Shown here: positions 11,164 through 18,995 of the stretch, in pieces
Numbering within the stretch: the first letter of the stretch is position 1
Layout of the letters: each line of letters starts with the position of its first letter
Assembly (NCBI RefSeq): GCF_000015565.1
Contig: NC_008786.1
Location: 2,232,001 to 2,296,000 of the forward strand
DNA from: Verminephrobacter eiseniae EF01-2
Lineage (GTDB): Bacteria > Pseudomonadota > Gammaproteobacteria > Burkholderiales > Burkholderiaceae_C
Direction of reading: 5' to 3'
DNA length: 64,000 nt
Notes under the pieces: generated by a model
The model's database searches: none
What the model was told of the DNA's origin: nothing
What the model saw: only the letters and a program-made list of their open reading frames with translations
Translations under genes and position numbers: made by a program

Positions 11164-11250
11164 CGGGACTTGCGCAGAAACCCCCGCCGGCAGCGTGCTG
11201 GCCGTGATTTTCGGCACCCGGCCCGTGGTGCCGAATTTGCGCAAGTCCCG
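11164..11250 (+). repeat. Long nested inverted repeat in spacer
   Basis: CGGGACTTGCGCA (11164-11176) is perfectly complementary to TGCGCAAGTCCCG (11238-11250). Inside the loop TTCGGCACC pairs with GGTGCCGAA. The inner GCACC/GGTGC hairpin is also present, with a shorter loop, in spacer 2; spacer 3 keeps CACC/GGTG. The outer arms are intact only here. It could form a large RNA or DNA stem-loop upstream of the promoter-like box; its function is unknown. Confidence 0.5.
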
Positions 11251-11273
11251 GCCCACACATCGGATTGATGGGT

Positions 11274-11290
11274 TTCCATTGCGCTATATT
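11274..11290 (+). promoter_or_regulatory. TTCCAT-N3-GCTATATT promoter-like box
   Basis: TTCCAT (11274-11279) is followed after 3 nt by GCTATATT (11283-11290), 237 bp before the second Ig-repeat gene. The same box with the same 3-nt gap occurs twice in each of the next two spacers. TATATT could serve as a -10 element; no clear -35 is seen. Confidence 0.4.
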
Positions 11291-11458
11291 CCGCGCAGCG
11301 GGGTTTGTTTCAACATTGTCACCCATGCAAGCCGTTGCACCCCCACCGGGCGGGCAACGAACATCGTTGACACCCTCGTCCGCCGTGGCCCTGGCCGCGA
11401 GCGGCGAACGAAACCCGACCAAGCTCTTGTGCATCCATTGTGTCAAAAGGAAAGCGAC

Positions 11459-11515
11459 GTGACCGCCGCCCTCCTGCCTGAATTCAGCGCACCAGCGCAA
11501 TCCACATCCCATTGA
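11459..11515 (+). CDS. Possible 18-residue leader peptide upstream of Ig-repeat gene
   Basis: A GTG-started ORF encodes VTAALLPEFSAPAQSTSH. It is preceded by AAAAGGAA at a suitable distance, and its TGA overlaps the start of the AAAGGAAAG ribosome binding site of the large gene, 11 nt before that gene's ATG. Equivalent short ORFs lie in the same place in spacer 2 (15 residues) and spacer 3 (18 residues, one amino-acid difference). This arrangement suggests translational coupling, but duplication alone could explain the similarity, so the call is tentative. Confidence 0.35.
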   Translation: MTAALLPEFSAPAQSTSH

Positions 11516-11526
11516 AAGGAAAGCCC

Positions 11527-14500
11527 ATGGCCACCATCACGCTTGACAAGACAACCATCAAAGCCGGCGAGACCGCCGTAGTCACCTTTACTGTCGAGCC
11601 ATCCCACATGATGGGCGTCACCAATAGGGGAGGCGTCAGGACAGTCAATGACGTGACCATCACTGGCGGCACCATATCCGCCGGCTACGACTTCCGATAC
11701 GTCGCGGCCCTCAGCACCCCCACCACCAAGGTCTATCAAGGCACCTTCACGCCTACTCCGGATCTGGACAGAACCGAGTGCCGCATCAGCTACAACCCTT
11801 CCGGCACCGACAATGACGCCACCAGCGCCACCTTCATCGTCGACACCCGGGCGCCCACTCTCACGGGCACCCCGACGATCGGCAACCCCAACCTGACCCG
11901 CGCCAACCAAGTAACCACCATCACCTTTGTCTTCTCCGAGCAGTTGGATCAGGCCAGCTTCACGACGGCTGACCTGACGATACCGGCGGGCATGGGCACG
12001 CTGGAGAACCTGCGCACCACCGACGGCGGCAGGTCTTGGCAGGTAGACCTGAGGGCGTCGGCCAACCTGGCGGCCAACACCGAAGCGAAGGACCTGCAGA
12101 TCGGCATCAACATGACCGGCATCACCGATGTCGCGGGCAACGCGGGCACGGGCAACGTCAACCTCGTCACCTACACCATCGACAACAAGCCGCCCAGCGC
12201 CACCATCGCCGTGACCCCCAACCCCGTCACGAGCAGCAATGACAGACTGGTCACCGTCACCATCACCTTCGACGAAGCAGTCACCGGCTTCACGGCAGAC
12301 AACATCGATTTCAGCAACGCCAATGTCACGCCCTATGGCACCAACCGGATAGGAACGCTGAACCGCTCAGCCGACGGCCGCACCTACACCATCACCTACA
12401 CGGCAGGGCCGGACGTCGAGGATGCCACCAACACCGTCAGCCTGCGCAACCTCGATACCATCCGTGACGCCGCAGGCAACGCCGCAACGGTCAGCCCGAC
12501 CAGCAACAACTTCGCGATCGACACCAAGGCTCCCGTTCCCACCAGCGCCACGTTTGACAAAACCCACCTTGCCGCCGGAGAAACCGCCACCGTCACCGTC
12601 ACCTTCAACGAGATCGTCAACAACGTCACCGAAGATACCTTTGAAATCCCCAACGGTTCAGTGAGCAACCTGAGGCAGGACACGACCGACGGCAGAATCT
12701 GGAGGGCCACCTTCACACCCACGGCGAACCTGCCGAGCACCAGCAGCTCGATTAGCATCAATCTGAACGGCCTCAGGGACAGCGTCGGCAACGTCAACAA
12801 TGGCTCCCTGCCGTTCCGTGACTCCACCATCACCATCGACACCAAGCGCCCCGAGGTCACGGTGACGATCAGCGACGAGCGCCTGAGCGCTGGCGAAACC
12901 GCCACCGTCACCTTCACCTTCAGCGAGCGCGTCACCGGCTTTGCTGCCGAGGACATCCAGTACGACACCAGCAAAGGCACGCTGGGCGCTCTGACGGCGG
13001 TGGGCACCGACGGCAGGGTCTGGACAGCCACCTACACGCCCAGCAGCAGCATCGAGAGCGCCGACAACACCATCCGCGTGAACCTCGCCGGCGTCCAGGA
13101 CGCGCAGGGCAACGCCGGAACGGGCACCGGCAGCAGCGGCAACTTCAGCATCGACACCAAGCGCCCCACGGTCGACGTGACGATCAGCGACAACCGCCTC
13201 ACCGTTGGCGAAACCGCCACCATCACCTTCACCTTCAGCGAGCGCGTCACCGGCTTCGTCGGTTCCGACGGCATGGGTTTCGAATACGCTCAGGCTCAGT
13301 ACGACGCCAGCAAAGGCACGCTGGGCGCTCCGACGGCGGTCGGCACCGACGGCAAGGTCTGGACCGCCACCTACACGCCCCGGACCGACATCGAGAGCGC
13401 CGAAAACACCATCAGCGTGAACCTCAGCGACGTCCGGGACGCGCAGGGCAACGCCGGAGAGGGCACCGGCACCAGCGGCAACTTCAGCATCGACACCAAG
13501 CCGCCCGAGGTCACGGTGACGATCAGCGACAACCGCCTGACCGCTGGCGAAAGCGCCACCTTCACCTTCACCTTCAGCGAGAGCGTCACCGGCTTTGGTA
13601 CCGAGGACATCCAGTACGACACCAGCAAAGGCACGCTGGGCGCTCTGACGGCGGTCGGCACCGACGGCAAGGTCTGGACCGCCAGCTACACGCCCCGGCC
13701 CGACACCGAGAGCGCCAACAACACCATCCGCGTGAACCTCGCCGGCGTCCGGGACGCGCAGGGCAACGCCGGAACGGGCATCCCCAGCAGCGGCAACTTC
13801 AGCATCGACACCGTGCGCCCCACGGTCAACGTGACGATCAGCGATAACCGCCTCACCGCTGGCGAAAGCGCCACCATCACCATCACCTTCAACGAGCGCG
13901 TCACCGGCTTCACGAAAGAGGCCATCGACCTGTCCCAGGCCAACGGCACGCTCGGCGACCTGACGCCGGTCGGCACCGACGGCAGAGTCTGGACAGCCAC
14001 CTTCACACCCACGGCCAACCTGGCGCGCACCACCAACCACCGGCTCACCCTGAACCTGGCCAATGTCAGGAATGCCGCAGGCAACACCGTCGCCAACAAC
14101 ACCTACGCGTTCAACCAGTACACCGTAGACACCATGGTCTTTGCGCTCAGCAGCGCCACGGCGAACCGCGACCAGTTGGTGCTGAGCTACAGCGACGCAA
14201 CGGCGCTCGACGGGAACGCGGACCATGCCCCGACCAACGAGTCCTTTACCGTGCTGGTCGATGGCACGCGCATCGATGTCAGCCGGGTGACGGTGGATGC
14301 AGCGGCCAGGACGGTCACGCTGACCCTGGCCCGCGCGGTGACCACCGGCCAGACGGTGACCGTCGCCTACCAGGACACCGACACCAGCGACAACAAGGCG
14401 GTACAGGAAGCCGGCACCGGCGACGACGCGGCCAGTTTCGCGGCCAGGCCGGTGACCCACCTCCCCCCCCCCCCCCCCCCCCCCCCCCCCGCACCGGATG

Positions 14501-15117
14501 CGTCGGGCTCACCGGACGCACCGGACTCCGATCGCGACGGCCTGTCCAACGACCAGGAGGATCAGGCCACCGGCCTGTTGCGCCCCGACGGCTCGGCCGG
14601 CCTGTCTGGTGACGGCAACGGCGACGGCGTCAAAGACAGCCAGCAGATCGCCGTCGCTTCGACCCGCGATCAGACCCTGGTGGCCGGCAGCCAGGACGGC
14701 AAGCTGATCCCCGGCAGCAACGCGCGCATTACCGAACTGGTGCGCAGCGATGCCCCGACCAACCTGCCCAAGGGCATGGAGATGCCGATCGGTCTGACCT
14801 CATTCAAGGTATCGCTGGCCGAAGGCCGCAGCACCGAGAGCTTCAGCCTGTATGTGGACCCGGCCACCGGCGCCACTGGCTACTGGGTCAAGAACGGCGC
14901 CGGCACCTGGGTGAACCTGGCCAGCGAACCCTACGGCGGCAAGGTGAGCAGCGAAGGCGGGCGCACGCGGCTGGACTTTCAGATCCAGGACGGCGGCGAG
15001 TACGACGCCGACGGCCAGGTCAACGGCAGCATCAGCACGCCCGGCGCCGTGGCGAAGATGCCGCTGTCCATCGTCGGGCAGTCGGCCCAGGTCGAGTCGC
15101 ATGGCTTTTGGTTCTAA
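11527..15117 (+). CDS. Ig-like repeat surface protein with poly-proline linker and anchor domain
   Basis: This 1196-residue protein starts at ATG 11527, 4-12 nt after AAAGGAAAG; an in-frame TTG at 11512 lies before that site and is rejected. Eight Ig-like modules are visible. The first three are divergent, the fourth (PTSATFDK...) matches a divergent module of the upstream gene, and the last four are close to the main repeat type. A SwmB-like module (nt about 14130-14440), a linker of nine consecutive prolines, an Asp-rich calcium-like segment and the anchor domain ending SHGFWF follow. There is no Sec or lipoprotein signal peptide at the N-terminus, so export would need another route such as type I secretion. 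The proline run is encoded by 28 consecutive C, which makes the anchor domain prone to frameshift loss. Confidence 0.9.
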   Translation: MATITLDKTTIKAGETAVVTFTVEPSHMMGVTNRGGVRTVNDVTITGGTISAGYDFRYVAALSTPTTKVYQGTFTPTPDLDRTECRISYNPSGTDNDATSATFIVDTRAPTLTGTPTIGNPNLTRANQVTTITFVFSEQLDQASFTTADLTIPAGMGTLENLRTTDGGRSWQVDLRASANLAANTEAKDLQIGINMTGITDVAGNAGTGNVNLVTYTIDNKPPSATIAVTPNPVTSSNDRLVTVTITFDEAVTGFTADNIDFSNANVTPYGTNRIGTLNRSADGRTYTITYTAGPDVEDATNTVSLRNLDTIRDAAGNAATVSPTSNNFAIDTKAPVPTSATFDKTHLAAGETATVTVTFNEIVNNVTEDTFEIPNGSVSNLRQDTTDGRIWRATFTPTANLPSTSSSISINLNGLRDSVGNVNNGSLPFRDSTITIDTKRPEVTVTISDERLSAGETATVTFTFSERVTGFAAEDIQYDTSKGTLGALTAVGTDGRVWTATYTPSSSIESADNTIRVNLAGVQDAQGNAGTGTGSSGNFSIDTKRPTVDVTISDNRLTVGETATITFTFSERVTGFVGSDGMGFEYAQAQYDASKGTLGAPTAVGTDGKVWTATYTPRTDIESAENTISVNLSDVRDAQGNAGEGTGTSGNFSIDTKPPEVTVTISDNRLTAGESATFTFTFSESVTGFGTEDIQYDTSKGTLGALTAVGTDGKVWTASYTPRPDTESANNTIRVNLAGVRDAQGNAGTGIPSSGNFSIDTVRPTVNVTISDNRLTAGESATITITFNERVTGFTKEAIDLSQANGTLGDLTPVGTDGRVWTATFTPTANLARTTNHRLTLNLANVRNAAGNTVANNTYAFNQYTVDTMVFALSSATANRDQLVLSYSDATALDGNADHAPTNESFTVLVDGTRIDVSRVTVDAAARTVTLTLARAVTTGQTVTVAYQDTDTSDNKAVQEAGTGDDAASFAARPVTHLPPPPPPPPPAPDASGSPDAPDSDRDGLSNDQEDQATGLLRPDGSAGLSGDGNGDGVKDSQQIAVASTRDQTLVAGSQDGKLIPGSNARITELVRSDAPTNLPKGMEMPIGLTSFKVSLAEGRSTESFSLYVDPATGATGYWVKNGAGTWVNLASEPYGGKVSSEGGRTRLDFQIQDGGEYDADGQVNGSISTPGAVAKMPLSIVGQSAQVESHGFWF
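14463..14490 (+). repeat. Homopolymeric (C)28 tract inside coding region
   Basis: Twenty-eight uninterrupted C encode the last base of a Leu codon and nine Pro codons between the SwmB-like module and the calcium-like/anchor region. The paralogues have 9-bp-type Gly/Ser or Ser/Asn repeats here instead. Slipped-strand change by one or two bases would shift the frame: one alternative frame stops near 14609, the other at about 14707, and both lose the anchor domain. Confidence 0.95.
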
Positions 15118-15129
15118 GGTTCAAGCCCC

Positions 15130-15157
15130 CTGCTGCGGCCTGAGCGCCAGGCAGCAG
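15130..15157 (+). terminator. Hairpin after stop codon, possible terminator
   Basis: CTGCTGC at 15130-15136 pairs with GCAGCAG at 15151-15157, the same structure as behind the first gene. No T-run follows. Confidence 0.4.
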
Positions 15158-15580
15158 CGGATGGCGCAATAGATCAGGCCGGCCTTGCCAGCGCCGGGCT
15201 GGCCGCCCGGCGCCCGGCCGGCCAACGGCCGTCTTTCGGCCTGCGCGCCAATCTTTTCGGGCCTGGAGCGCTCCGCCGTGGCCTGACCCCATCTCCCAAT
15301 CGTTCGTGAACGCGAAGGCGGAGCGCAGACAGCACCAATGCACGGCAAGCGACGCCGGCAAAGTGCATGGGTGCTTCAGGAACGGAATGACCTGCTCGGG
15401 GCCCGCCGCGACGGGGGGTCTGGTCGGCCACCGCCTGGTGGCCGCCGACACGCAGGGCCACATCGGGCGCCATCGGGACTTGCGCAGAAACCCCCGCCGG
15501 CAGCGTGCTGGCCGTGATTTTCAGCACCCTGCGGTGCCAAATTCTTCGCAGGTCATGGACCACATGCTGGAGTGATGGTG

Positions 15581-15663
15581 TTCCATTACGCTATGTACTG
15601 TGGTGCCTGATTTGATAAATAGCAGACCAAAAACCCATGTTATGGATTCCATGGTGCTATATT
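15581..15663 (+). promoter_or_regulatory. Two direct TTCCAT-N3-GCTATRT boxes
   Basis: Box one is TTCCAT 15581-15586 with GCTATGTA 15590-15597. Box two is TTCCAT 15647-15652 with GCTATATT 15656-15663, exactly 66 bp later, in the most AT-rich part of the spacer. The second box is 238 bp before the gene, matching the 237-bp distance in spacer 1. They may be tandem promoters or regulator sites. Confidence 0.4.
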
Positions 15664-15839
15664 CCGGCGCAGTTGGATCTGTTTCTCTGATGTCAGTAGT
15701 GCAAGTCATTGTTACTCACCGTCGGGTGAGCAACGGGCATCGCTGACCCCCCTCGTCCGCCGTGGACCTGGCCACGAGGGGCAAACGAGACCGGATCAAG
15801 CTCTCGCATCCATCCCTTCCATCAAAAAAGGAACGCACC

Positions 15840-15887
15840 GTGACCGCCTCCCTGCATCAGCCCATCGGCGCAATCCTCGTCTCGTGA
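15840..15887 (+). CDS. Possible 15-residue leader peptide
   Basis: GTG-started ORF VTASLHQPIGAILVS, with AAAAAAGGAA upstream; its TGA runs into the AAAAGGAAAG site of the next gene. Its sequence diverges from the other two leaders after VTA, yet it remains open and ends at the equivalent place. Tentative. Confidence 0.35.
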   Translation: MTASLHQPIGAILVS

Positions 15888-15900
15888 AAAGGAAAGCGCC

Positions 15901-18213
15901 ATGGCCACCACCCTCACCATCAACGAAGAAGTCATCAAAGCCGGCGAGACCGCCGAGGTCAAGTTTGCTTTCGAGCCCAATACCGACTACTCCCTCGCCA
16001 TCGGAAGTGACGGTCTGATCCAGGGTCTGACCTCCACTGGCGGCTCCGTCCGCAACGTCATCGATCGTGGAGTCATCTACGGTCGCCGCGTCTATACCGC
16101 CACATTCACGCCTGACGCGAACCTGGACAGAACCGAGTGCAGCCTCGTCTACGACGTTGCTGGCACCGGCAATGACGCCACCAGCGCCACCTTCATCGTC
16201 GACACCCGGGCGCCCACTCTCACGGGCACCCCGACGATCAGCAACCCCAACCTGACCCGCGCCAACCAAGTAAGCACCATCACCTTTGCCTTCTCCGAGC
16301 GGATAGCTCAGACCTCCTTCACGGCTCAGACCTCCTTCACGACGGCTGACCTGACGATACCGGCGGGCATGGGCACGCTGGAGAACCTGCGCACCACCGA
16401 CGGCGGCAGGTCTTGGCAGGTAGACCTGAGGGCGCCGGCCAACCTGGCGGCCAACACCGAAGCGAAGGACCTGCAGATCGGCATCAACATGGCCGGCATC
16501 ACCGATGTCGCGGGCAACCCGGGCACAGGCAACGTCAACCTCGTCACCTACCACATCGACAACAAGCCGCCCAGCGCCACCATCGACGTTACGCTCTTCC
16601 CCGGCACGATCGACAACGGCAGACTGATCACCATTACCATCACCTTCGACGAGGAAGTCACCGGCTTTACGGCAGACAACATCGATTTCAGCAACGTCGA
16701 TGTCGGTGCCCGTCCCGGCGCCGACCAGACAGGAGCGCTGAACCGCTCACCCGACGGCCGCACCTACACCATCACCTACCCGGTCGCTTCGGGCATCGAG
16801 GATGCCACCAACACCGTCCGCCTGCTCAACCTCCATACCATTCGTGACACCGCAGGCAACGCCGTAGCGGTCAACCCCACCAGCAACAACTTCGAGATCG
16901 ACACCCGGGCGCCCACGGTCACGGTCACGATGGACAAAGAGCGCCTGACCGCTGGCGAAACCGCCACCGTCACGTTCACCTTCAGCGAGACCGTCCCCGG
17001 CTTCAGCGACATTTCCATCGTTATGGGTGGCGCCAACGGCTCTCTGAGCAACCTGAGGCAGACCACAGCCGACGGCAGAACCTGGACAGCCACCTTCACC
17101 CCCACGGCCAGCCTGTCCAACGCCCGCAGCCAGATCAGCGTGAATTACGAGGGCATCAGAGACCGCTACGGCAACGGCGGCAGTGGTACGAGCGCAGCCC
17201 ACAACTACACCGTAGACACCGCCGTTTTTGCCATCATCAGCGCCACGGTGAACGGCAGGCAGTTGGTATTGCAGTACAGCGATGAAACCGCGCTGGACCC
17301 GGAGCAGACCCATAACGCGCCCAACGATGCGTTTGTGGTGCTGGTCGATGGCGTGCGCAACAACGTCACCGGCGTGCTCGTGGATGCAGCGGCCAAGACC
17401 ATCACGCTGACGCTGGCCAACGCCGTGACCTGGGGCCAGCAGGTGAGCGTCGCCTACAACGATCCCAGCACCGGCAACGACCCGCAAGCGGTGCAGGAGG
17501 CCACCACCGGCAACGACGCGGCCAGTTTCGCGGCCAAGCCGGTGACCAACCTCGCCCCGTCCCCGGTCGCACCCGCCACACCGGGGGCGTCTGGAGGGTC
17601 TGGAGGGTCTGGGGCGCTGGACTCCGACTACGACAATGTGCCCAACGCCCAGGAAAACCAGGCCCCCGGCCTGCTGCGCCCCGATGGCTCGGCCGGCACG
17701 GATGGCGACGGCAACGGCGACGGTATCCGGGACAGTGAGCAGGTCGCCGTCAGTTCGACCCGCGACCAGACCCTGGTGGCCGGCAGCCAGGACGGCAAGG
17801 TGATCCCCGGCAGCAACGCGCGCATTACCGAACTGGTGCGCAGCGATGCCCCGACCAAGCTGCCCAAGGGCATGGAAATGCCGCTCGGTCTGACGCAATT
17901 CAGGGTCGGCCTGTCCGAAGGCCGCAGCACCGAGAGCTTCAGCCTGTATGTGGACCCGGCCACCGGCGCCACCGGCTACTGGGTCAAGAACAGCGCCGGC
18001 ACCTGGGTGAACCTGGCCAGCGAACCCTACGGCGGCAAGGTGAGCAGCGAAGGCGGGCGCACGCGGCTGGACTTTCAGATTCAGGACGGCGGCCAGTACG
18101 ACGCCGACGGACTGGCCGATGGCAACATCACCGCCCTTGGCGCCGCAGCGAAAATGCCGCTGTCCATCGTCGGGCAGTCGGCCCAGGTCGAGTCGCATGG
18201 CTTTTGGTTCTAA
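15901..18213 (+). CDS. Ig-like repeat surface protein, short paralogue A
   Basis: A 770-residue protein starting at ATG 15901 behind GAAAAGGAAAG. It has four Ig-like modules (N-terminal MATTLTINEEVIKAGETAE..., a NPNLTRANQ module, a module with FTADNIDFSN, and a VTVTMDKERLTAGETATV module), then a SwmB-like module (AVFAIISATVNGRQLVLQY), a Gly/Ser-rich linker, Asp-rich calcium-like motifs and the anchor domain ending SHGFWF. No signal peptide is visible. An 18-bp direct duplication near 16306-16343 gives the repeated residues QTSFTAQTSFT, a recent slippage not found in the paralogues. It resembles the next gene along its whole length, which indicates tandem duplication. The role is inferred to be surface adhesion. 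Confidence 0.88.
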   Translation: MATTLTINEEVIKAGETAEVKFAFEPNTDYSLAIGSDGLIQGLTSTGGSVRNVIDRGVIYGRRVYTATFTPDANLDRTECSLVYDVAGTGNDATSATFIVDTRAPTLTGTPTISNPNLTRANQVSTITFAFSERIAQTSFTAQTSFTTADLTIPAGMGTLENLRTTDGGRSWQVDLRAPANLAANTEAKDLQIGINMAGITDVAGNPGTGNVNLVTYHIDNKPPSATIDVTLFPGTIDNGRLITITITFDEEVTGFTADNIDFSNVDVGARPGADQTGALNRSPDGRTYTITYPVASGIEDATNTVRLLNLHTIRDTAGNAVAVNPTSNNFEIDTRAPTVTVTMDKERLTAGETATVTFTFSETVPGFSDISIVMGGANGSLSNLRQTTADGRTWTATFTPTASLSNARSQISVNYEGIRDRYGNGGSGTSAAHNYTVDTAVFAIISATVNGRQLVLQYSDETALDPEQTHNAPNDAFVVLVDGVRNNVTGVLVDAAAKTITLTLANAVTWGQQVSVAYNDPSTGNDPQAVQEATTGNDAASFAAKPVTNLAPSPVAPATPGASGGSGGSGALDSDYDNVPNAQENQAPGLLRPDGSAGTDGDGNGDGIRDSEQVAVSSTRDQTLVAGSQDGKVIPGSNARITELVRSDAPTKLPKGMEMPLGLTQFRVGLSEGRSTESFSLYVDPATGATGYWVKNSAGTWVNLASEPYGGKVSSEGGRTRLDFQIQDGGQYDADGLADGNITALGAAAKMPLSIVGQSAQVESHGFWF

Positions 18214-18225
18214 GGTTCAAACCCC

Positions 18226-18253
18226 CTGCTGCGGCCTGAGCGCCAGGCAGCAG
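18226..18253 (+). terminator. Hairpin after stop codon, possible terminator
   Basis: CTGCTGC at 18226-18232 pairs with GCAGCAG at 18247-18253, as behind the two preceding genes. No T-run follows. Confidence 0.4.
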
Positions 18254-18667
18254 CGGATGGCGCAATAGATCAGGCCAGCGCCGGGTTGGCCGCCCGGCGC
18301 CCGGCCGGCCAACGGCCGTCTTTCGGCCTGCGCGCCGACCTTTTCGGGCCTGGAGCGCCCCGCCGTGGCCTGACCCCATCTCCACATCGTTCGTGAACGC
18401 GAAGGCGGAGCGCAGACAGCACAGATATGCGGCAAGCGACGCCGGCAAAGTGCATGGGTGCTTCAGGAATGGAATGACCTGTTCGGGGCCCGCCGCGACG
18501 GAGGGTCTGGTCGGCCACCGCCTGGTGGCCACCAACACGCAGGGCCACATCGGGCGCCATCGGGACTTGCGCAGAAACCCCCGCCGGCAGCGTGCTGGCC
18601 GTGATTTTCAACACCCTGCGGTGCCCCATTTTTCGCAGGTCATGGACCACATGCTGGAGTGATGGTG

Positions 18668-18750
18668 TTCCATTGCGCTATGTACTGTGGTGCCTGATTT
18701 GATAAATAGCAGACCAAAAATCCATGTCCTGGATTCCATGATGCTATATT
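18668..18750 (+). promoter_or_regulatory. Two direct TTCCAT-N3-GCTATRT boxes
   Basis: Box one is 18668-18684 (GCTATGTA) and box two is 18734-18750 (GCTATATT), again 66 bp apart. The second box is 246 bp before the downstream gene. Confidence 0.4.
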
Positions 18751-18925
18751 ACGGCGCAGTTAGATTCGTTTCTCTGATGTCAGTAGTGCAAGTCATTGTT
18801 ACTCACCGCCGGGTGAGCAACGGGCATCGCTGACCCCCCCTCGTCCGCCGTGGACCTGGCCACGAGGGGCGAACGAGACCGGATCAAGCTCTCGCATCCA
18901 TCCCTTCCATCAAAAGGAACGCACC

Positions 18926-18982
18926 GTGACCGCAGCCCTCCTGCCTGAATTCGGCGCCCCAGCGCAATCCACATCCCATTGA
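18926..18982 (+). CDS. Possible 18-residue leader peptide
   Basis: GTG-started ORF VTAALLPEFGAPAQSTSH behind CAAAAGGAA. It differs from the spacer 1 leader by one residue (Ser to Gly) plus two silent changes. Its TGA runs into the AAAAGGAAAG site of the following gene. Tentative. Confidence 0.35.
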   Translation: MTAALLPEFGAPAQSTSH

Positions 18983-18995
18983 AAAGGAAAGCCCC

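Larger units (their letters stand above)
10812..11526 (+). repeat. Duplicated intergenic spacer, copy 1
   Basis: This 715-bp stretch between the first and second Ig-repeat genes is the first of three related spacers (the others are 15118-15900 and 18214-18995). They share blocks from just after the stop codon through to the ribosome binding site. It holds a hairpin after the stop, a long inverted repeat, one TTCCAT-N3-GCTATATT box and a short possible leader ORF. ORFs of 60-230 codons exist here on both strands, but none keeps its frame in the other copies, so I do not call them genes. Confidence 0.8.
15118..15900 (+). repeat. Duplicated intergenic spacer, copy 2
   Basis: This 783-bp spacer is closely similar to 18214-18995 and partly to 10812-11526. 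From the stop codon on it has the CTGCTGC/GCAGCAG hairpin, a GC-rich block, an AT-richer stretch with two promoter-like boxes (about 15581-15663) and a GTG leader ORF before the next gene. I see no convincing protein gene of normal size in it. Confidence 0.8.
18214..18995 (+). repeat. Duplicated intergenic spacer, copy 3
   Basis: This 782-bp spacer matches spacer 2 over most of its length, but its last 80 bp (leader ORF and ribosome binding site) match spacer 1 instead. That makes it a mosaic, as expected from recombination between array members. It holds the post-stop hairpin, two promoter-like boxes and a leader ORF, and no other gene I can support. Confidence 0.8.

Noticed and set aside
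10802..11515. A 237-codon + strand ORF in the first spacer whose end includes the possible leader peptide.
   Set aside because: The frame is not kept in the other two spacers and no family features are seen. Only the short GTG ORF with its own ribosome binding site is reported.
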